In this document: piece by piece, positions 16,390 to 24,664 of the stretch
How positions within the stretch are numbered: position 1 is the stretch's first letter
Layout: each line of letters starts with the position of its first letter
Origin: Xylophilus sp. GW821-FHT01B05
GTDB taxonomy: Bacteria; Pseudomonadota; Gammaproteobacteria; Burkholderiales; Burkholderiaceae_C
Assembly: GCA_038961845.1 (NCBI GenBank)
Contig: CP152408.1
Coordinates: 496,001 to 560,000, forward strand
Length of the DNA: 64,000 nt
Direction: 5' to 3'
The notes under the pieces: model-generated
Seen by the model: only the letters and a program-made list of their open reading frames with translations
Told to the model about the DNA's origin: nothing
The model's database searches: none
Program-made: the position numbers and the translations under genes

Positions 16390-17319
16390 ATGTCCTGGAC
16401 CCCCTTCACCGACCATGCCAGCCTGCTGGGCGAGTCACCGTTCTGGCACCCGACCGAGCGCACGCTGTACTGGGTCGATATCCCGGGCCGCAGCATCCTG
16501 CGGGCCGCCGCCGATGCGTCTGCAGTGCAGAGCTGGGCCTTGCCCAGCGAGCCCGGCTGCATTGCGCCGGTGCGTGGAGGCGGCTTGGTCGTGGCGCTGC
16601 GCGACGGCATCTACCGCGCCCGCAACTGGGGCGCTGCGCTGGAGCCGCTGGTGCGCTTCCAGCACGACGTGCGCACCACGCGCTTCAACGACGGCAAGTG
16701 CGACGCGCTGGGCCGGCTCTGGGCCGGCACCATCTACGAGCCGCGCGACCAGCGCCGCGCCGAGCTGTATTGCATCGACATGCGCAGCGGCAAGCCGCAG
16801 GTCACGCTGATGGCCCACAACGCCACCACCGCCAATGGCGTGGCCTGGTCGCCTGACCAGCGCACCGCCTGGTGGGCCGATACGCCGCGCCACCTGATCC
16901 ATACCTGGGACTACGAAGCGGGCGAGGCCGGCCCGCCAGTGCTGCGCCGCCACCGCGTGTTCCACCAGTTCGCGCCCAAGCCTGCGGGCTGGCAGCCGGG
17001 CGATGGCGGCTACCAGGGCCGGCCCGATGGCGCCGCCGTTGATGCGCAAGGCCACTACCTCTGCGCCATGTTCGAGGGCGGCCAACTGCTGCGCCTGGCG
17101 CCCGACGGTGGCGTGGCCGAAGCGCTGCCGCTGCCCGTGGCCTGCCCGACCATGCCCTGTTTTGGCGGCGACGATCTGCGCACGCTCTTTGTCACCACCG
17201 CGCGCCAGGGTCGCCCCGAGGCTGAGCTGGCGCGCACGCCGCTGGCGGGCCGGGTGCTGAGCCGGCGTGTCGACGTGCCGGGGCTGCCGGTGAATTTCTT
17301 CGATCCCGGGCCGGGCTGA
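16390..17319 (+). CDS. SMP-30/gluconolactonase/LRE family protein
   Basis: 309 aa, six-bladed beta-propeller hydrolase family (SGL domain). The N-terminal metal-binding Glu lies in LLGESPFWHP (residue 15), and the later metal ligands appear in TTANGVAWSPDQ (Asn) and RPDGAAVDAQGHY (Asp). Members hydrolyse sugar lactones such as gluconolactone, or other lactones. No signal peptide is seen. It stands alone between amtB and glcE; 75 bp separate it from glcE, so co-transcription with glcE is possible. I see no strong ribosome binding site before the ATG. The precise substrate cannot be told from sequence. Confidence 0.85.
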   Translation: MSWTPFTDHASLLGESPFWHPTERTLYWVDIPGRSILRAAADASAVQSWALPSEPGCIAPVRGGGLVVALRDGIYRARNWGAALEPLVRFQHDVRTTRFNDGKCDALGRLWAGTIYEPRDQRRAELYCIDMRSGKPQVTLMAHNATTANGVAWSPDQRTAWWADTPRHLIHTWDYEAGEAGPPVLRRHRVFHQFAPKPAGWQPGDGGYQGRPDGAAVDAQGHYLCAMFEGGQLLRLAPDGGVAEALPLPVACPTMPCFGGDDLRTLFVTTARQGRPEAELARTPLAGRVLSRRVDVPGLPVNFFDPGPG

Positions 17320-17394
17320 ATTTCCGCCAGCGGCACCAAAAAATTCAGGTGCCGCAGTGCGCAGGCGCGCCGTGTGCCGGCTTACCATGGCCCG

Positions 17395-18546
17395 ATGGAG
17401 ACAGCCCTTCGCACCATCGTTGACCGCGTTCGCGCCGCTGCGGCCGATGCCACGCCGCTTTACCTGCGTGGCGGCGGCACCAAGGATTTCTATGGCGAGC
17501 CGCCGCGCGGCGCGCTGCTGGACCTGCGCCCGCTCGCCGGCATCCTGGACTACGAGCCGAGCGAACTGGTCGTTACCGCGCGCGCTGGCACGCCGCTGGC
17601 TGAACTGGAAGCCGAGCTGGCCGCGCGCGGCCAGTGCCTGCCCTTTGAGCCGCCGCATTTCGGCAGCGGCCGCGCCACCGTCGGCGGCATGGTGGCGGCG
17701 GGCTTGTCTGGCCCGGCGCGTGCCAGCGTGGGCGCGGTGCGCGACTACGTGCTGGGCGCGCACCTGGTCAACGGCCGGGGTGAGCTGCTGCAGTTCGGCG
17801 GCCAGGTCATGAAGAACGTGGCGGGCTACGACGTCTCGCGGCTGCTGGCCGGCTCGCTTGGCGTACTGGGCGTGATCGCCCAGGTCAGCCTGAAAGTGCT
17901 GCCCGTGTCGCCGGCACAGGCCACCTTGCGCTTTGCCTGCACCCAGGCCGAGGCGCTGGCCTGGCTCAACGCCTGGGGCGGCCAGCCGCTGCCACTGAAC
18001 GCCAGTTGCTGGCTGCAGCAAGACCCGGCCGATACCGCCAGCGGCGTGCTCTACCTGCGCCTGCGCGGCGCCGTCGCTGCGGTGCAAGCCGCTTGCGCCC
18101 GGCTGGGCGGTGAGCACGTCGATGCCGCCGAAGCCGACCGCGCCCGCATCGCCGCCGACTGGGCCGCTTGCCGCGACCAGCGCCTGCCCTGGTTCGCGCA
18201 AAGGCCGGCCGGCCACGACCTGTGGCGCGTATCCGTGCCGCAGACCGCGCCGGTGCTGCCGCTGGATGTGGCGCGCTTTGGCCTGCCGCTGGTCGAATGG
18301 CATGGCGGCCAGCGCTGGTACCAGCTGGCTGCGGACGACGATGCGGCCCCGGCCGTGCTGCGCGCGGCGGCGCAGAGCGTGGGTGGGGGTGCTTCACTTT
18401 TTATAGCTAGTAGCCCAGGCAGGTCCTGGGCTTGCGGTCGATTTGATGCATTAACGCCCGCGCTGGACGGCATCCACCGCCGGCTCAAGGCCGCGTTCGA
18501 CCCGGCGGGCATCTTCAATCCCGGTCGCCTCTACCCCGGTTTGTGA
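17395..18546 (+). CDS. glcE: glycolate oxidase FAD-binding subunit GlcE
   Basis: 383 aa. It has the FAD-binding-4 domain: RGGGTKDFYG near residue 24, VVTARAGTPLAELEAEL, and GSGRATVGGMVAAG near residue 95. It ends with the family tail FDPAGIFNPGRLYPGL. GlcE acts with GlcD and GlcF to oxidise glycolate to glyoxylate at the inner face of the membrane. The odd part is residues about 333-354: they are encoded by a copy of the dispersed repeat (18391-18455), read in frame as IASSPGRSWACGRFDAL. No glcD gene is present in the window, although glcF follows two genes later. The start at 17395 gives the usual N-terminus; a start 21 bases earlier is possible. Confidence 0.88.
   Translation: METALRTIVDRVRAAAADATPLYLRGGGTKDFYGEPPRGALLDLRPLAGILDYEPSELVVTARAGTPLAELEAELAARGQCLPFEPPHFGSGRATVGGMVAAGLSGPARASVGAVRDYVLGAHLVNGRGELLQFGGQVMKNVAGYDVSRLLAGSLGVLGVIAQVSLKVLPVSPAQATLRFACTQAEALAWLNAWGGQPLPLNASCWLQQDPADTASGVLYLRLRGAVAAVQAACARLGGEHVDAAEADRARIAADWAACRDQRLPWFAQRPAGHDLWRVSVPQTAPVLPLDVARFGLPLVEWHGGQRWYQLAADDDAAPAVLRAAAQSVGGGASLFIASSPGRSWACGRFDALTPALDGIHRRLKAAFDPAGIFNPGRLYPGL
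18391..18455. repeat. dispersed AGCTAT/ATAGC repeat, copy 2, inside glcE
   Basis: Inverted relative to copy 1. ATAGCTAGT is followed by the stem AGCCCAGG (18412-18419), loop CAGGT, and CCTGGGCT (18425-18432), then GCGGTCGATTTGATGCATTAA. It is translated in frame as part of GlcE. Confidence 0.75.
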
Positions 18547-18552
18547 GCCGCC

Positions 18553-19368
18553 GTGCGCCGCCTGTTCCACATCGCCGACCGCCACCGCACGCCGTCCACC
18601 ACGCGGCTGCTGGGCTTCTTCCTGGCCTTCAACGCGGGCGCGGTGAATGCGGGCGGCGTGCTGGTGGTGCACATGTACACCTCGCACATGACCGGCTTTG
18701 CCTCGCAGGTGGCCGACAGCATGGTGCTGGGCAACGGCACCCTGCTGCTCAACGCGCTGGGCGCGCTGCTGGCCTTCTTGTGCGGCGCGGCGACCACGGC
18801 CATCTTCGTCAACTGGGCGCGCCAGCACCGGCTGCGCAGCATCTACGCGCTGCCCTTGCTGCTGGAGGCCGGCCTGCTGCTGCCCTTTGGCCTGATGGGC
18901 GCGATCACGCTGAGCTGGCGCACACCGTTTGCCGTGCCGCTCACGGTGCTGCTGCTGTCCTTCATCATGGGCCTGCAGAACGCGCTGGGCACCAAGGCTT
19001 CTGCCGGCAGCGTGCGCAGCACGCACATGACCGGCAACGTGACCGATCTGGGCATAGAGCTGGGCAAGCTGTTCTACCGCAACCGCCAGGGCCTGCCGCC
19101 GGATGCCCATGTGCGTGCCAACCGCGCCCGCATGCGCCTGCACGGCGGCCTGCTGGCCGCCTTTGTCGCGGGCGGGCTGTTTGGCGCGGCGGGCTTCAAG
19201 TACGTGGGCTTTCTGTGGGTCGTTCCGCTGGCCGGGCTGTTGCTGGCCCTGGCGCTGCCGCCCTTCCTGTTCGACCTGCGGCGGCGCTCGCATTTGCGCA
19301 TGCTGATGCTGGGCATGCAAGCCCGCTGGCGTGCGCGCCTGGCCGCCGCCCGCGGCAAAGAAAAATAG
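18553..19368 (+). CDS. DUF1275 (YoaK-like) integral membrane protein
   Basis: 271 aa with GTG start, 6 bp after the glcE stop. About six to seven membrane helices are visible. The family signature appears in LLGFFLAFNAGAVNAGGVL near the N-terminus, in the VHMYTSHMTGFAS motif, and in the repeated STHMTGNVTDLG motif near residue 157. YoaK-like proteins are membrane proteins of unknown activity. Its placement between glcE and glcF is the interesting point: the three genes have 6- and 10-bp gaps, so it is probably co-expressed with the glycolate oxidase and might serve substrate import or complex assembly. That is inference only. Confidence 0.85.
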   Translation: MRRLFHIADRHRTPSTTRLLGFFLAFNAGAVNAGGVLVVHMYTSHMTGFASQVADSMVLGNGTLLLNALGALLAFLCGAATTAIFVNWARQHRLRSIYALPLLLEAGLLLPFGLMGAITLSWRTPFAVPLTVLLLSFIMGLQNALGTKASAGSVRSTHMTGNVTDLGIELGKLFYRNRQGLPPDAHVRANRARMRLHGGLLAAFVAGGLFGAAGFKYVGFLWVVPLAGLLLALALPPFLFDLRRRSHLRMLMLGMQARWRARLAAARGKEK

Positions 19369-19378
19369 AGACCACCCG

Positions 19379-20611
19379 ATGCAAACCACACTCGCCCCCG
19401 AGTACCGCGACACCGCCGACGGCCAAGAGGCCGAAGCCATCCTGCGCAAGTGCGTGCACTGCGGCTTCTGCACCGCCACCTGCCCGACCTACCAACTGCT
19501 GGGCGACGAGCTGGATGGCCCGCGCGGCCGCATCTACCTGATCAAGCAGGTGCTGGAAGGCCAGGAGCCGACCCGCAAGACACAAACCCACCTGGACCGC
19601 TGCCTGACCTGCCGCAACTGCGAAAGCACTTGCCCGAGCGGCGTGCAGTACGGCCACCTGGTGGACATCGGCCGCAAGCTGGTCGATGCCAAGGTGGAGC
19701 GCCCGGCGGGTGAGCGCGCCCTGCGCTGGACGCTCAAAGAGGGGCTGACTTCACCGCTGTTTGCCCCGGCCATGAAGGCGGGCCAGATGGTGCGCGGCCT
19801 GCTGCCCGAGAAGCTGCGCGCCAAGGTGCCCGCAGCGCAATCGGCGGGCGCCTGGCCCACGGCCACCCGCGAGCGCAAGGTGCTGCTGCTGCAAGGCTGC
19901 GTGCAGCCGGCCATGCTGCCCAACATCAACGCCGCCACCGCGCGCGTGCTGGACGCCTGTGGCATCCAGACTGTGGTGGCGCCGCAGGCGCGCTGCTGCG
20001 GCGCGGTCAAGTTCCACCTCAACGACCAGGACGGCGGCCGCGAGCAGATGCGCGCCAGCATCGACGCCTGGTGGCCATCGGTGGAGAGTGGCGAGGTCGA
20101 GGCCATCGTCATGAACGCCTCGGGCTGCGGCGTCACCGTCAAGGACTACGGCCATTTGCTGAAGGACGACCCGGCCTATGCCGACAAGGCCACCTGCATC
20201 AGCGCCCTGACCCGCGACCTGGGCGAACTGCTGCCGGCACTGCTGCCCCGGCTACAGGAGCAGATCACGCCGCAGGCCACGCGCGAGGTGCTGGCCTTCC
20301 ACCCGCCCTGCACGCTGCAACACGGCCAGCAGTTGCGCGGCGGCATCGAGTCGCAACTGCGCGCGCTGGGCTTTGATGTGCAGCTGGCGCCCGAGGAATC
20401 GCACCTGTGCTGCGGCTCGGCCGGCACCTATTCGGTATTGCAGCCAGAGCTGGCCTACCCGCTGCGCGACCGCAAGCTGGGCCACCTCGGCCAGTTGCAG
20501 CCCACGGCCATCCTGTCGGCCAATGTGGGTTGCATCACCCACCTGCAAAGCGGCACCGATACGCCCGTAAAACACTGGGTGGAAGTAGTAGACGCGGCAC
20601 TGCAACGCTGA
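19379..20611 (+). CDS. glcF: glycolate oxidase iron-sulfur subunit GlcF
   Basis: 410 aa. Two ferredoxin-type clusters lie at the N-terminus: C25, C28, C31, C35 (CVHCGFCTATCP) and C75, C78, C81, C85 (CLTCRNCESTCP). Two CCG domains follow (RCCGAVKFH and HLCCGSAGTY), the quinone-side electron transfer module of this family. Length equals that of typical GlcF. It passes electrons from the GlcD/GlcE flavoproteins to the quinone pool. It is the last gene of the glcE-DUF1275-glcF unit; a multi-hairpin repeat follows 14 bp after the stop. The ATG at 19379 is chosen over the upstream frame, which overlaps the DUF1275 gene. Confidence 0.93.
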   Translation: MQTTLAPEYRDTADGQEAEAILRKCVHCGFCTATCPTYQLLGDELDGPRGRIYLIKQVLEGQEPTRKTQTHLDRCLTCRNCESTCPSGVQYGHLVDIGRKLVDAKVERPAGERALRWTLKEGLTSPLFAPAMKAGQMVRGLLPEKLRAKVPAAQSAGAWPTATRERKVLLLQGCVQPAMLPNINAATARVLDACGIQTVVAPQARCCGAVKFHLNDQDGGREQMRASIDAWWPSVESGEVEAIVMNASGCGVTVKDYGHLLKDDPAYADKATCISALTRDLGELLPALLPRLQEQITPQATREVLAFHPPCTLQHGQQLRGGIESQLRALGFDVQLAPEESHLCCGSAGTYSVLQPELAYPLRDRKLGHLGQLQPTAILSANVGCITHLQSGTDTPVKHWVEVVDAALQR

Positions 20612-20625
20612 ACCACAAAGAATCA

Positions 20626-20737
20626 GAAGGCCGCGGAGCAGGCCATGCCAAAACATCCGCGGAACCGGCTTTGCCGGGCCGCTGGATGTGCCCCCTGCAA
20701 GGGGGTTGGCGAAGACGCGAAGCGCGTAGCCTGGGGG
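20626..20737. repeat. 112-bp multi-hairpin dispersed repeat, copy A
   Basis: Nearly identical, in reverse orientation, to 49321-49433. It contains nested stems ACATCC/GGATGT and CCGGC/GCCGG, a CCCCCT/AGGGGG hairpin (20691-20705) and the word GGCGAAGACGCGAAGCGCG. It fills the space between the convergent ends of glcF and kup and could act as a transcription barrier for both. Confidence 0.8.
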
Positions 20738-22657
20738 TTAGCCAGATCGTCTTCCAATCTCGATCAGCCCATTGGCAGGCAGGTGGAAATAGTCCGAGGC
20801 GCGGCCCGCGTTGCGCTGCAGCGATGCAAACACCGCGCTGCGCAGGCGGCCCAGGCCGCGCACCTTGCGGCCGCTGCTGACCGAGGTGCGCGACACGAAG
20901 TACGAGGTCGCCATGGCCTCGATCGGCAGCCCCTTCTGGTAGGCCAGTTGGCGGATCAGCTCGGGCACGTTGGGCGGCTCCATGAAACCGTGCTGCGCGT
21001 CCACGCGCCAGAAGCCCGCGCCCATTTCCTGCACCTGCAGCCGCCGCGCCACGTCTACGCGCGGCACCGGCAGCGTGTGCACGGCCAGCACCACCACCCG
21101 CTCGTGCAGCACCTGGTTGTGCTTGAGGTTGTGCAGCAGCGCGTAGGGCACGCTGTGCGTGTCTGCGGCCAGGAACACGGCGGTGCGGTGCACCCGGTGC
21201 GGCATGTCGGCGGCGAGCGACGCGATGAAGGGCTCCAGCGGCAGGCGCTCGTCCTCGGCCGCCTTGGCGCTGAGCTGGCGGCCGCGGTACCAGGTGGTGA
21301 AGATGAACATCACGCTGCCGGCCACGGCCAGCGTGACCCAGCCGCCGTCGACGATCTTCAGGCTGTTGGCCACGATGAAGGTCAGGTCCACCAGCGCGAA
21401 CAGCGCCGTGCCCAGCAGCACCGCCACCGCGTTCCAGCGCCACAGCCGCAGCGCGACGATGCCGGCCAACAGCGTGGTGGTCAGCATGGTCACCGACACC
21501 GCAATGCCGTAGGCGGCCGACAGCCCGCTGGAGCTGCGAAATACCAGCACCAGCAACAGCACGCCGGCCATCAGCAGCCAGTTCACCGTGGGCAGGTAGA
21601 TCTGCCCGATCGCCTGGCCCGAGGTCTGCACCACGCGCATGCGCGGCAGGTAGCCCATGTGCATGGCATGCGCCGTCATCGAGAACGCGCCCGAGATCAC
21701 CGCCTGCGAGGCGATCACCGTTGCCGCAGCGGCGAGCACCACCATCGGCACCGTGGCCCAGCCCGGAAACAGGCGGAAGAAGGGGTTGTCGATGGCGCTG
21801 GGGTCGGCCAGCACCAGCGCGCCCTGCCCAAAGTAGTTGAGCACCAGCGCCGGCAGCGCAATGAACAGCCAGGCCATGCGGATCGGCTTTGCGCCAAAGT
21901 GGCCCATGTCGGCATACAGCGCTTCGCCGCCGGTAAAGGCCAGGAACACCGCCCCCAGCACGGCCAACGACTGCGCGCTGTGCGTGCTGAAAAAGCCCAG
22001 CGCCCAGCGCGGGTCGAGTGCGGCCAGCACCTCGGGGTTGCCGGCCACGTGCACCACGCCCGAGCCCGCCAGCACGCCAAACCAGAGCAGCATCACCGGC
22101 CCGAACACGCGCCCCACCGAGGCCGTGCCACGGCGCTGCACCAGGAACAGCCCGACCAGCACCACCACCGTGATCGGCACGATGTAGGGCTTGAACACCG
22201 GCGTGGCGATCTCCAGCCCCTCTGCCGCCGACAGCACCGAGATCGCCGGGGTGATCAGGCTGTCGCCATAGAACATGGCGGCGCCGACCAGGCCCAGGCC
22301 GCCCACCAGCTTGATCAGCCAGCGCTGCTTGCCGCTGCGCGCCACCGCCTCGCGCGCCAGGCCCTGCAGCGCCAGGATGCCGCCTTCGCCGTCCTGGTCG
22401 GCGCGCAGCACGAACACCACGTATTTGAGCGTCACCACCAGCAACAGGCCCCAGACCACCAGGGACAGCAGCCCCAGCACCGCGGCCCGGTCCAGCGGCA
22501 CGCCATGGGCCGGGTTCAGGCACTCTTTGAAGGCATACAGCGGCGAGGTGCCGATGTCGCCAAACACCACGCCCAGCGCGGCCACCATCATTCCCACGCC
22601 GGCCGCAGGAACGCGCGAGTGAGGGGCATCCGGGTTGGCCTGGATCGACGTGTTCAT
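20738..22657 (-). CDS. kup: Kup/Trk-type low-affinity potassium transporter
   Basis: 639 aa inner-membrane protein with about twelve helices in the first 440 residues and a cytoplasmic C-terminal domain. The family signature GVVFGDIGTSPLYAFKECL occurs at residues about 29-47, with DQDGEGGILALQGL and GDSLITPAISVLSAAEG further on. It imports K+ with protons. The C-terminus ends IEIGRRSG, where I would expect a form like IEIGTRVEL from memory of homologues; the stop codon directly abuts the repeat at 20626-20737, so the last residues may have been changed by that insertion. Divergent from proQ with about 170 bp between. Confidence 0.93.
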   Translation of the reverse strand: MNTSIQANPDAPHSRVPAAGVGMMVAALGVVFGDIGTSPLYAFKECLNPAHGVPLDRAAVLGLLSLVVWGLLLVVTLKYVVFVLRADQDGEGGILALQGLAREAVARSGKQRWLIKLVGGLGLVGAAMFYGDSLITPAISVLSAAEGLEIATPVFKPYIVPITVVVLVGLFLVQRRGTASVGRVFGPVMLLWFGVLAGSGVVHVAGNPEVLAALDPRWALGFFSTHSAQSLAVLGAVFLAFTGGEALYADMGHFGAKPIRMAWLFIALPALVLNYFGQGALVLADPSAIDNPFFRLFPGWATVPMVVLAAAATVIASQAVISGAFSMTAHAMHMGYLPRMRVVQTSGQAIGQIYLPTVNWLLMAGVLLLVLVFRSSSGLSAAYGIAVSVTMLTTTLLAGIVALRLWRWNAVAVLLGTALFALVDLTFIVANSLKIVDGGWVTLAVAGSVMFIFTTWYRGRQLSAKAAEDERLPLEPFIASLAADMPHRVHRTAVFLAADTHSVPYALLHNLKHNQVLHERVVVLAVHTLPVPRVDVARRLQVQEMGAGFWRVDAQHGFMEPPNVPELIRQLAYQKGLPIEAMATSYFVSRTSVSSGRKVRGLGRLRSAVFASLQRNAGRASDYFHLPANGLIEIGRRSG

Positions 22658-22826
22658 GCGGCTCCCTCGTGGTGTGAAGAGGCAGCTTACTCCAGGCCCT
22701 GGCGGGCGACGTGTGCTCTGTTACTTCGCGTTGCGGGCCGGCCGCAGCGTGGCTGATTTGGAGGCGTTCGCCAGCACTGGCATGATCGAGGGTTCGACTC
22801 CCGACCATCTCCAAGTCCTCCAAGCC

Positions 22827-23630
22827 ATGACCGACACCGTGTCCGCAGACGCCGAGCAAGCCGCGACCCCGCTGCAGGCCCATCCTGAGCCTGTTTCCCA
22901 GGCCAGCGAAGCAGCAGCCCCATCCGGCGCGGCACCCAGGGCGCCGCGTGCGCCCAAACCCCGGGGCGGCCGCCGCACGCCGCAGCCAGCCGCCCAGCTC
23001 GGCGCCGGCCGCGCGCCGCGCCGTGTGCACCCGGTGCTGGAGCAACTGGCCGCGCTCTACCCCGGCCTGTTCGGCGAGCAGTTCCAGCCGCTCAAGCGTG
23101 GCGTGTTCCAGGACCTGCAAGAGGCCCACCCGGGCGTTTTCGAGCGCGAAGCGCTGAAGGTAGCCCTGGGCCTGCACACCCGCTCCGCCCCGTATTTGCA
23201 GGTGGTGGCCGCGGGCCAGAAGCGGCGCAACCTCCAAGGCGAGGCCGTGGAAGACCTGGCGCCCGAGCATGTGCACCACGCGCTGTCCGAGCTCTGGCGC
23301 CGCCGCGAGCAGCGCACGCCCGAGGCCGAAAAGCCCGCGCTGCGCGACCACTGGCGCAGCCGCATCGCGCGTGCCTTCGAGGCCAGCGGCCTGTCGCGTG
23401 CCGACTACGCCGAGCTGGTGCGCACCCGCGACGAAGCCGCCACCGCGCTGCTCGACGAAGCCCTGGCCGAGGCCGCCGGCCGCGCCGCCAAGGACGAAGC
23501 CCTGCTGCGCGCCTTCGACGCCAGCGGCGCCACGGTCGAGGCCTTTGCCGACATGTACGGGCTGGACCCGCGCACGGCCGGGCAGACCTTGGAGCGCGCA
23601 CGCAAGCTGCGCGGCCCGCGCGAGGGCTGA
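22827..23630 (+). CDS. proQ: ProQ/FinO family RNA-binding protein
   Basis: 267 aa. The first 60 residues are Ala/Pro/Arg-rich and probably disordered, with a basic patch (RAPRAPKPRGGRR). The FinO domain spans about residues 65-170 and includes HPVLEQLAALYPGLFGEQFQPLKRGVFQDL and the tract LGLHTRSAPYLQVVAAGQKRRNLQGE, the family's RNA-binding face. It is an RNA chaperone for small RNAs and mRNA 3' ends. The C-terminal third (AEKPALRDHW onward) is charged and helical, with no second known domain visible. The ATG at 22827 is chosen; an in-frame ATG at 22782 is possible. Upstream lies the divergent kup gene. Confidence 0.88.
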   Translation: MTDTVSADAEQAATPLQAHPEPVSQASEAAAPSGAAPRAPRAPKPRGGRRTPQPAAQLGAGRAPRRVHPVLEQLAALYPGLFGEQFQPLKRGVFQDLQEAHPGVFEREALKVALGLHTRSAPYLQVVAAGQKRRNLQGEAVEDLAPEHVHHALSELWRRREQRTPEAEKPALRDHWRSRIARAFEASGLSRADYAELVRTRDEAATALLDEALAEAAGRAAKDEALLRAFDASGATVEAFADMYGLDPRTAGQTLERARKLRGPREG

Positions 23631-23719
23631 TCCCGATCAGCCTCTCCTGACACCACGCTGTCAGGACACCTCTCGCACCATGGCGGTCCTTGCAACTTCC
23701 ACCCTTCGTGGGGAATGCC

Positions 23720-24118
23720 ATGACCGCCACTACTACCTCTGCTGCTGTCAACGCCATCAGCTGGTTCGAGATCCCCTGCACTGACCTGGACCGGGGCCAG
23801 GCTTTCTACGAGAAAGTGCTGGGCCGCCCCATGCAGCGGGTGGATTTTGGTGGCGACCCCATGGCCGTGTTTGCCTATGACCGACCGGCCACCGGCGGTT
23901 GCCTGGCGGCGGGGCCGCAGCGCCGCAGCACCGATGCCGCCGGCGTGCGCATCTACCTCGACTGCGCGCCCAGCCTGGGGGCCGCGCTGGCGCGCGTGGC
24001 GCCGGCCGGCGGCGAGGTGGTCGACGACTGCACCGCGCTGCCGCAGGACATGGGCTACATCGCCCATATCCGCGACCTGGACGGCAACCTGGTCGGCCTG
24101 CACACGTTGGCCCGTTGA
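23720..24118 (+). CDS. VOC family (glyoxalase/bleomycin-resistance fold) protein
   Basis: 132 aa. One vicinal oxygen chelate domain: SWFEIPCTDLDRGQAFYEKVLG at the start, DFGGDPMAVFAYD, and the closing MGYIAHIRDLDGNLVGLHT containing the usual metal-ligand region. The first His ligand position is replaced by Phe/Glu-type residues (WFEIP), so the metal site may differ or be absent. Function unknown; members include glyoxalases, dioxygenases and resistance proteins. GGGGA precedes the ATG. It is followed 14 bp later by the EVE gene. Confidence 0.85.
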   Translation: MTATTTSAAVNAISWFEIPCTDLDRGQAFYEKVLGRPMQRVDFGGDPMAVFAYDRPATGGCLAAGPQRRSTDAAGVRIYLDCAPSLGAALARVAPAGGEVVDDCTALPQDMGYIAHIRDLDGNLVGLHTLAR

Positions 24119-24132
24119 GAGGGGCGCGCACC

Positions 24133-24585
24133 ATGCCTGCCCCGCACAACTGGATTGCCGTGGCCAGCGCCGAGCACGCGCGGCGCGGCCGCGCCCACGC
24201 GCCCGTCGGCTTCATGCAGCTGTGCCACGGCCGGCATGCGCCGCTGCAGCGCCTGCAGCCGGGCGACCGGCTGGCCTACTACGCACCGGCCACCACCACG
24301 CGCGGCGCCGACCGGCTGCAGAGCTTTGTCTCCATTGGCGTGGTGCAGCCGGGCGAGCCCTATGCCTTCGACATGGGCGCGGGTTTTGCCGCCTGGCGCC
24401 GCGACATTGCCTATCTGCCAGCGCGCGAGGCACCGATCGCGCCGCTGCTGGACCACTTCGCCTTTGTCACCGACCGCCAGCACTGGGGCGCGCCGTTCCG
24501 CTTTGGCCTGTTTTCCATCGGCGACACCGACATGCGCCTGGTCGCCGAGGCGATGGAGGCGGATCTTGCTGTGCTACATCTTTAA
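24133..24585 (+). CDS. EVE domain-containing protein
   Basis: 150 aa, a single EVE domain of the PUA-like fold (HNWIAVASAEHARRGRAHAPVGFMQLCHG, PLQRLQPGDRLAYYAPATT, YAFDMGAGFAAWRRD). EVE proteins are thought to bind modified nucleic acid bases; this stand-alone form resembles the YcjD/UPF0310-type proteins. It follows the VOC gene by 14 bp. The TAA stop at 24583-24585 lies in the dispersed repeat that begins around 24571, so its C-terminal residues (AVLHL) may derive from the element. Confidence 0.85.
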   Translation: MPAPHNWIAVASAEHARRGRAHAPVGFMQLCHGRHAPLQRLQPGDRLAYYAPATTTRGADRLQSFVSIGVVQPGEPYAFDMGAGFAAWRRDIAYLPAREAPIAPLLDHFAFVTDRQHWGAPFRFGLFSIGDTDMRLVAEAMEADLAVLHL

Positions 24586-24640
24586 TAGCTTCATGTCGCC
24601 GCCTGATGTGGACTTCAGGCCTTATTTGCCCGCAGAATCC
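24571..24640. repeat. dispersed AGCTAT/ATAGC repeat, divergent copy 3
   Basis: Contains GCTACATCTTTAATAGC followed by the weaker stem GCCTGA (24601-24606) with TCAGGC (24615-24620) and a T-rich CTTATTTG end. It lies between the EVE and WYL genes and supplies the EVE stop codon. The match to the family is looser than for other copies. Confidence 0.5.
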
Positions 24641-24664
24641 AACCGCGATACCACCGCCCTCCCC

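Noticed and set aside
22770..22815. A tRNA gene in the kup-proQ gap
   Set aside because: Only a T-arm-like piece is present; there is no paired acceptor stem or anticodon arm of proper geometry.
20535..23351. A 938-codon minus-strand frame across kup and proQ
   Set aside because: It is in a different frame from kup, low-complexity, and spans the divergent proQ gene; Kup itself is convincing.
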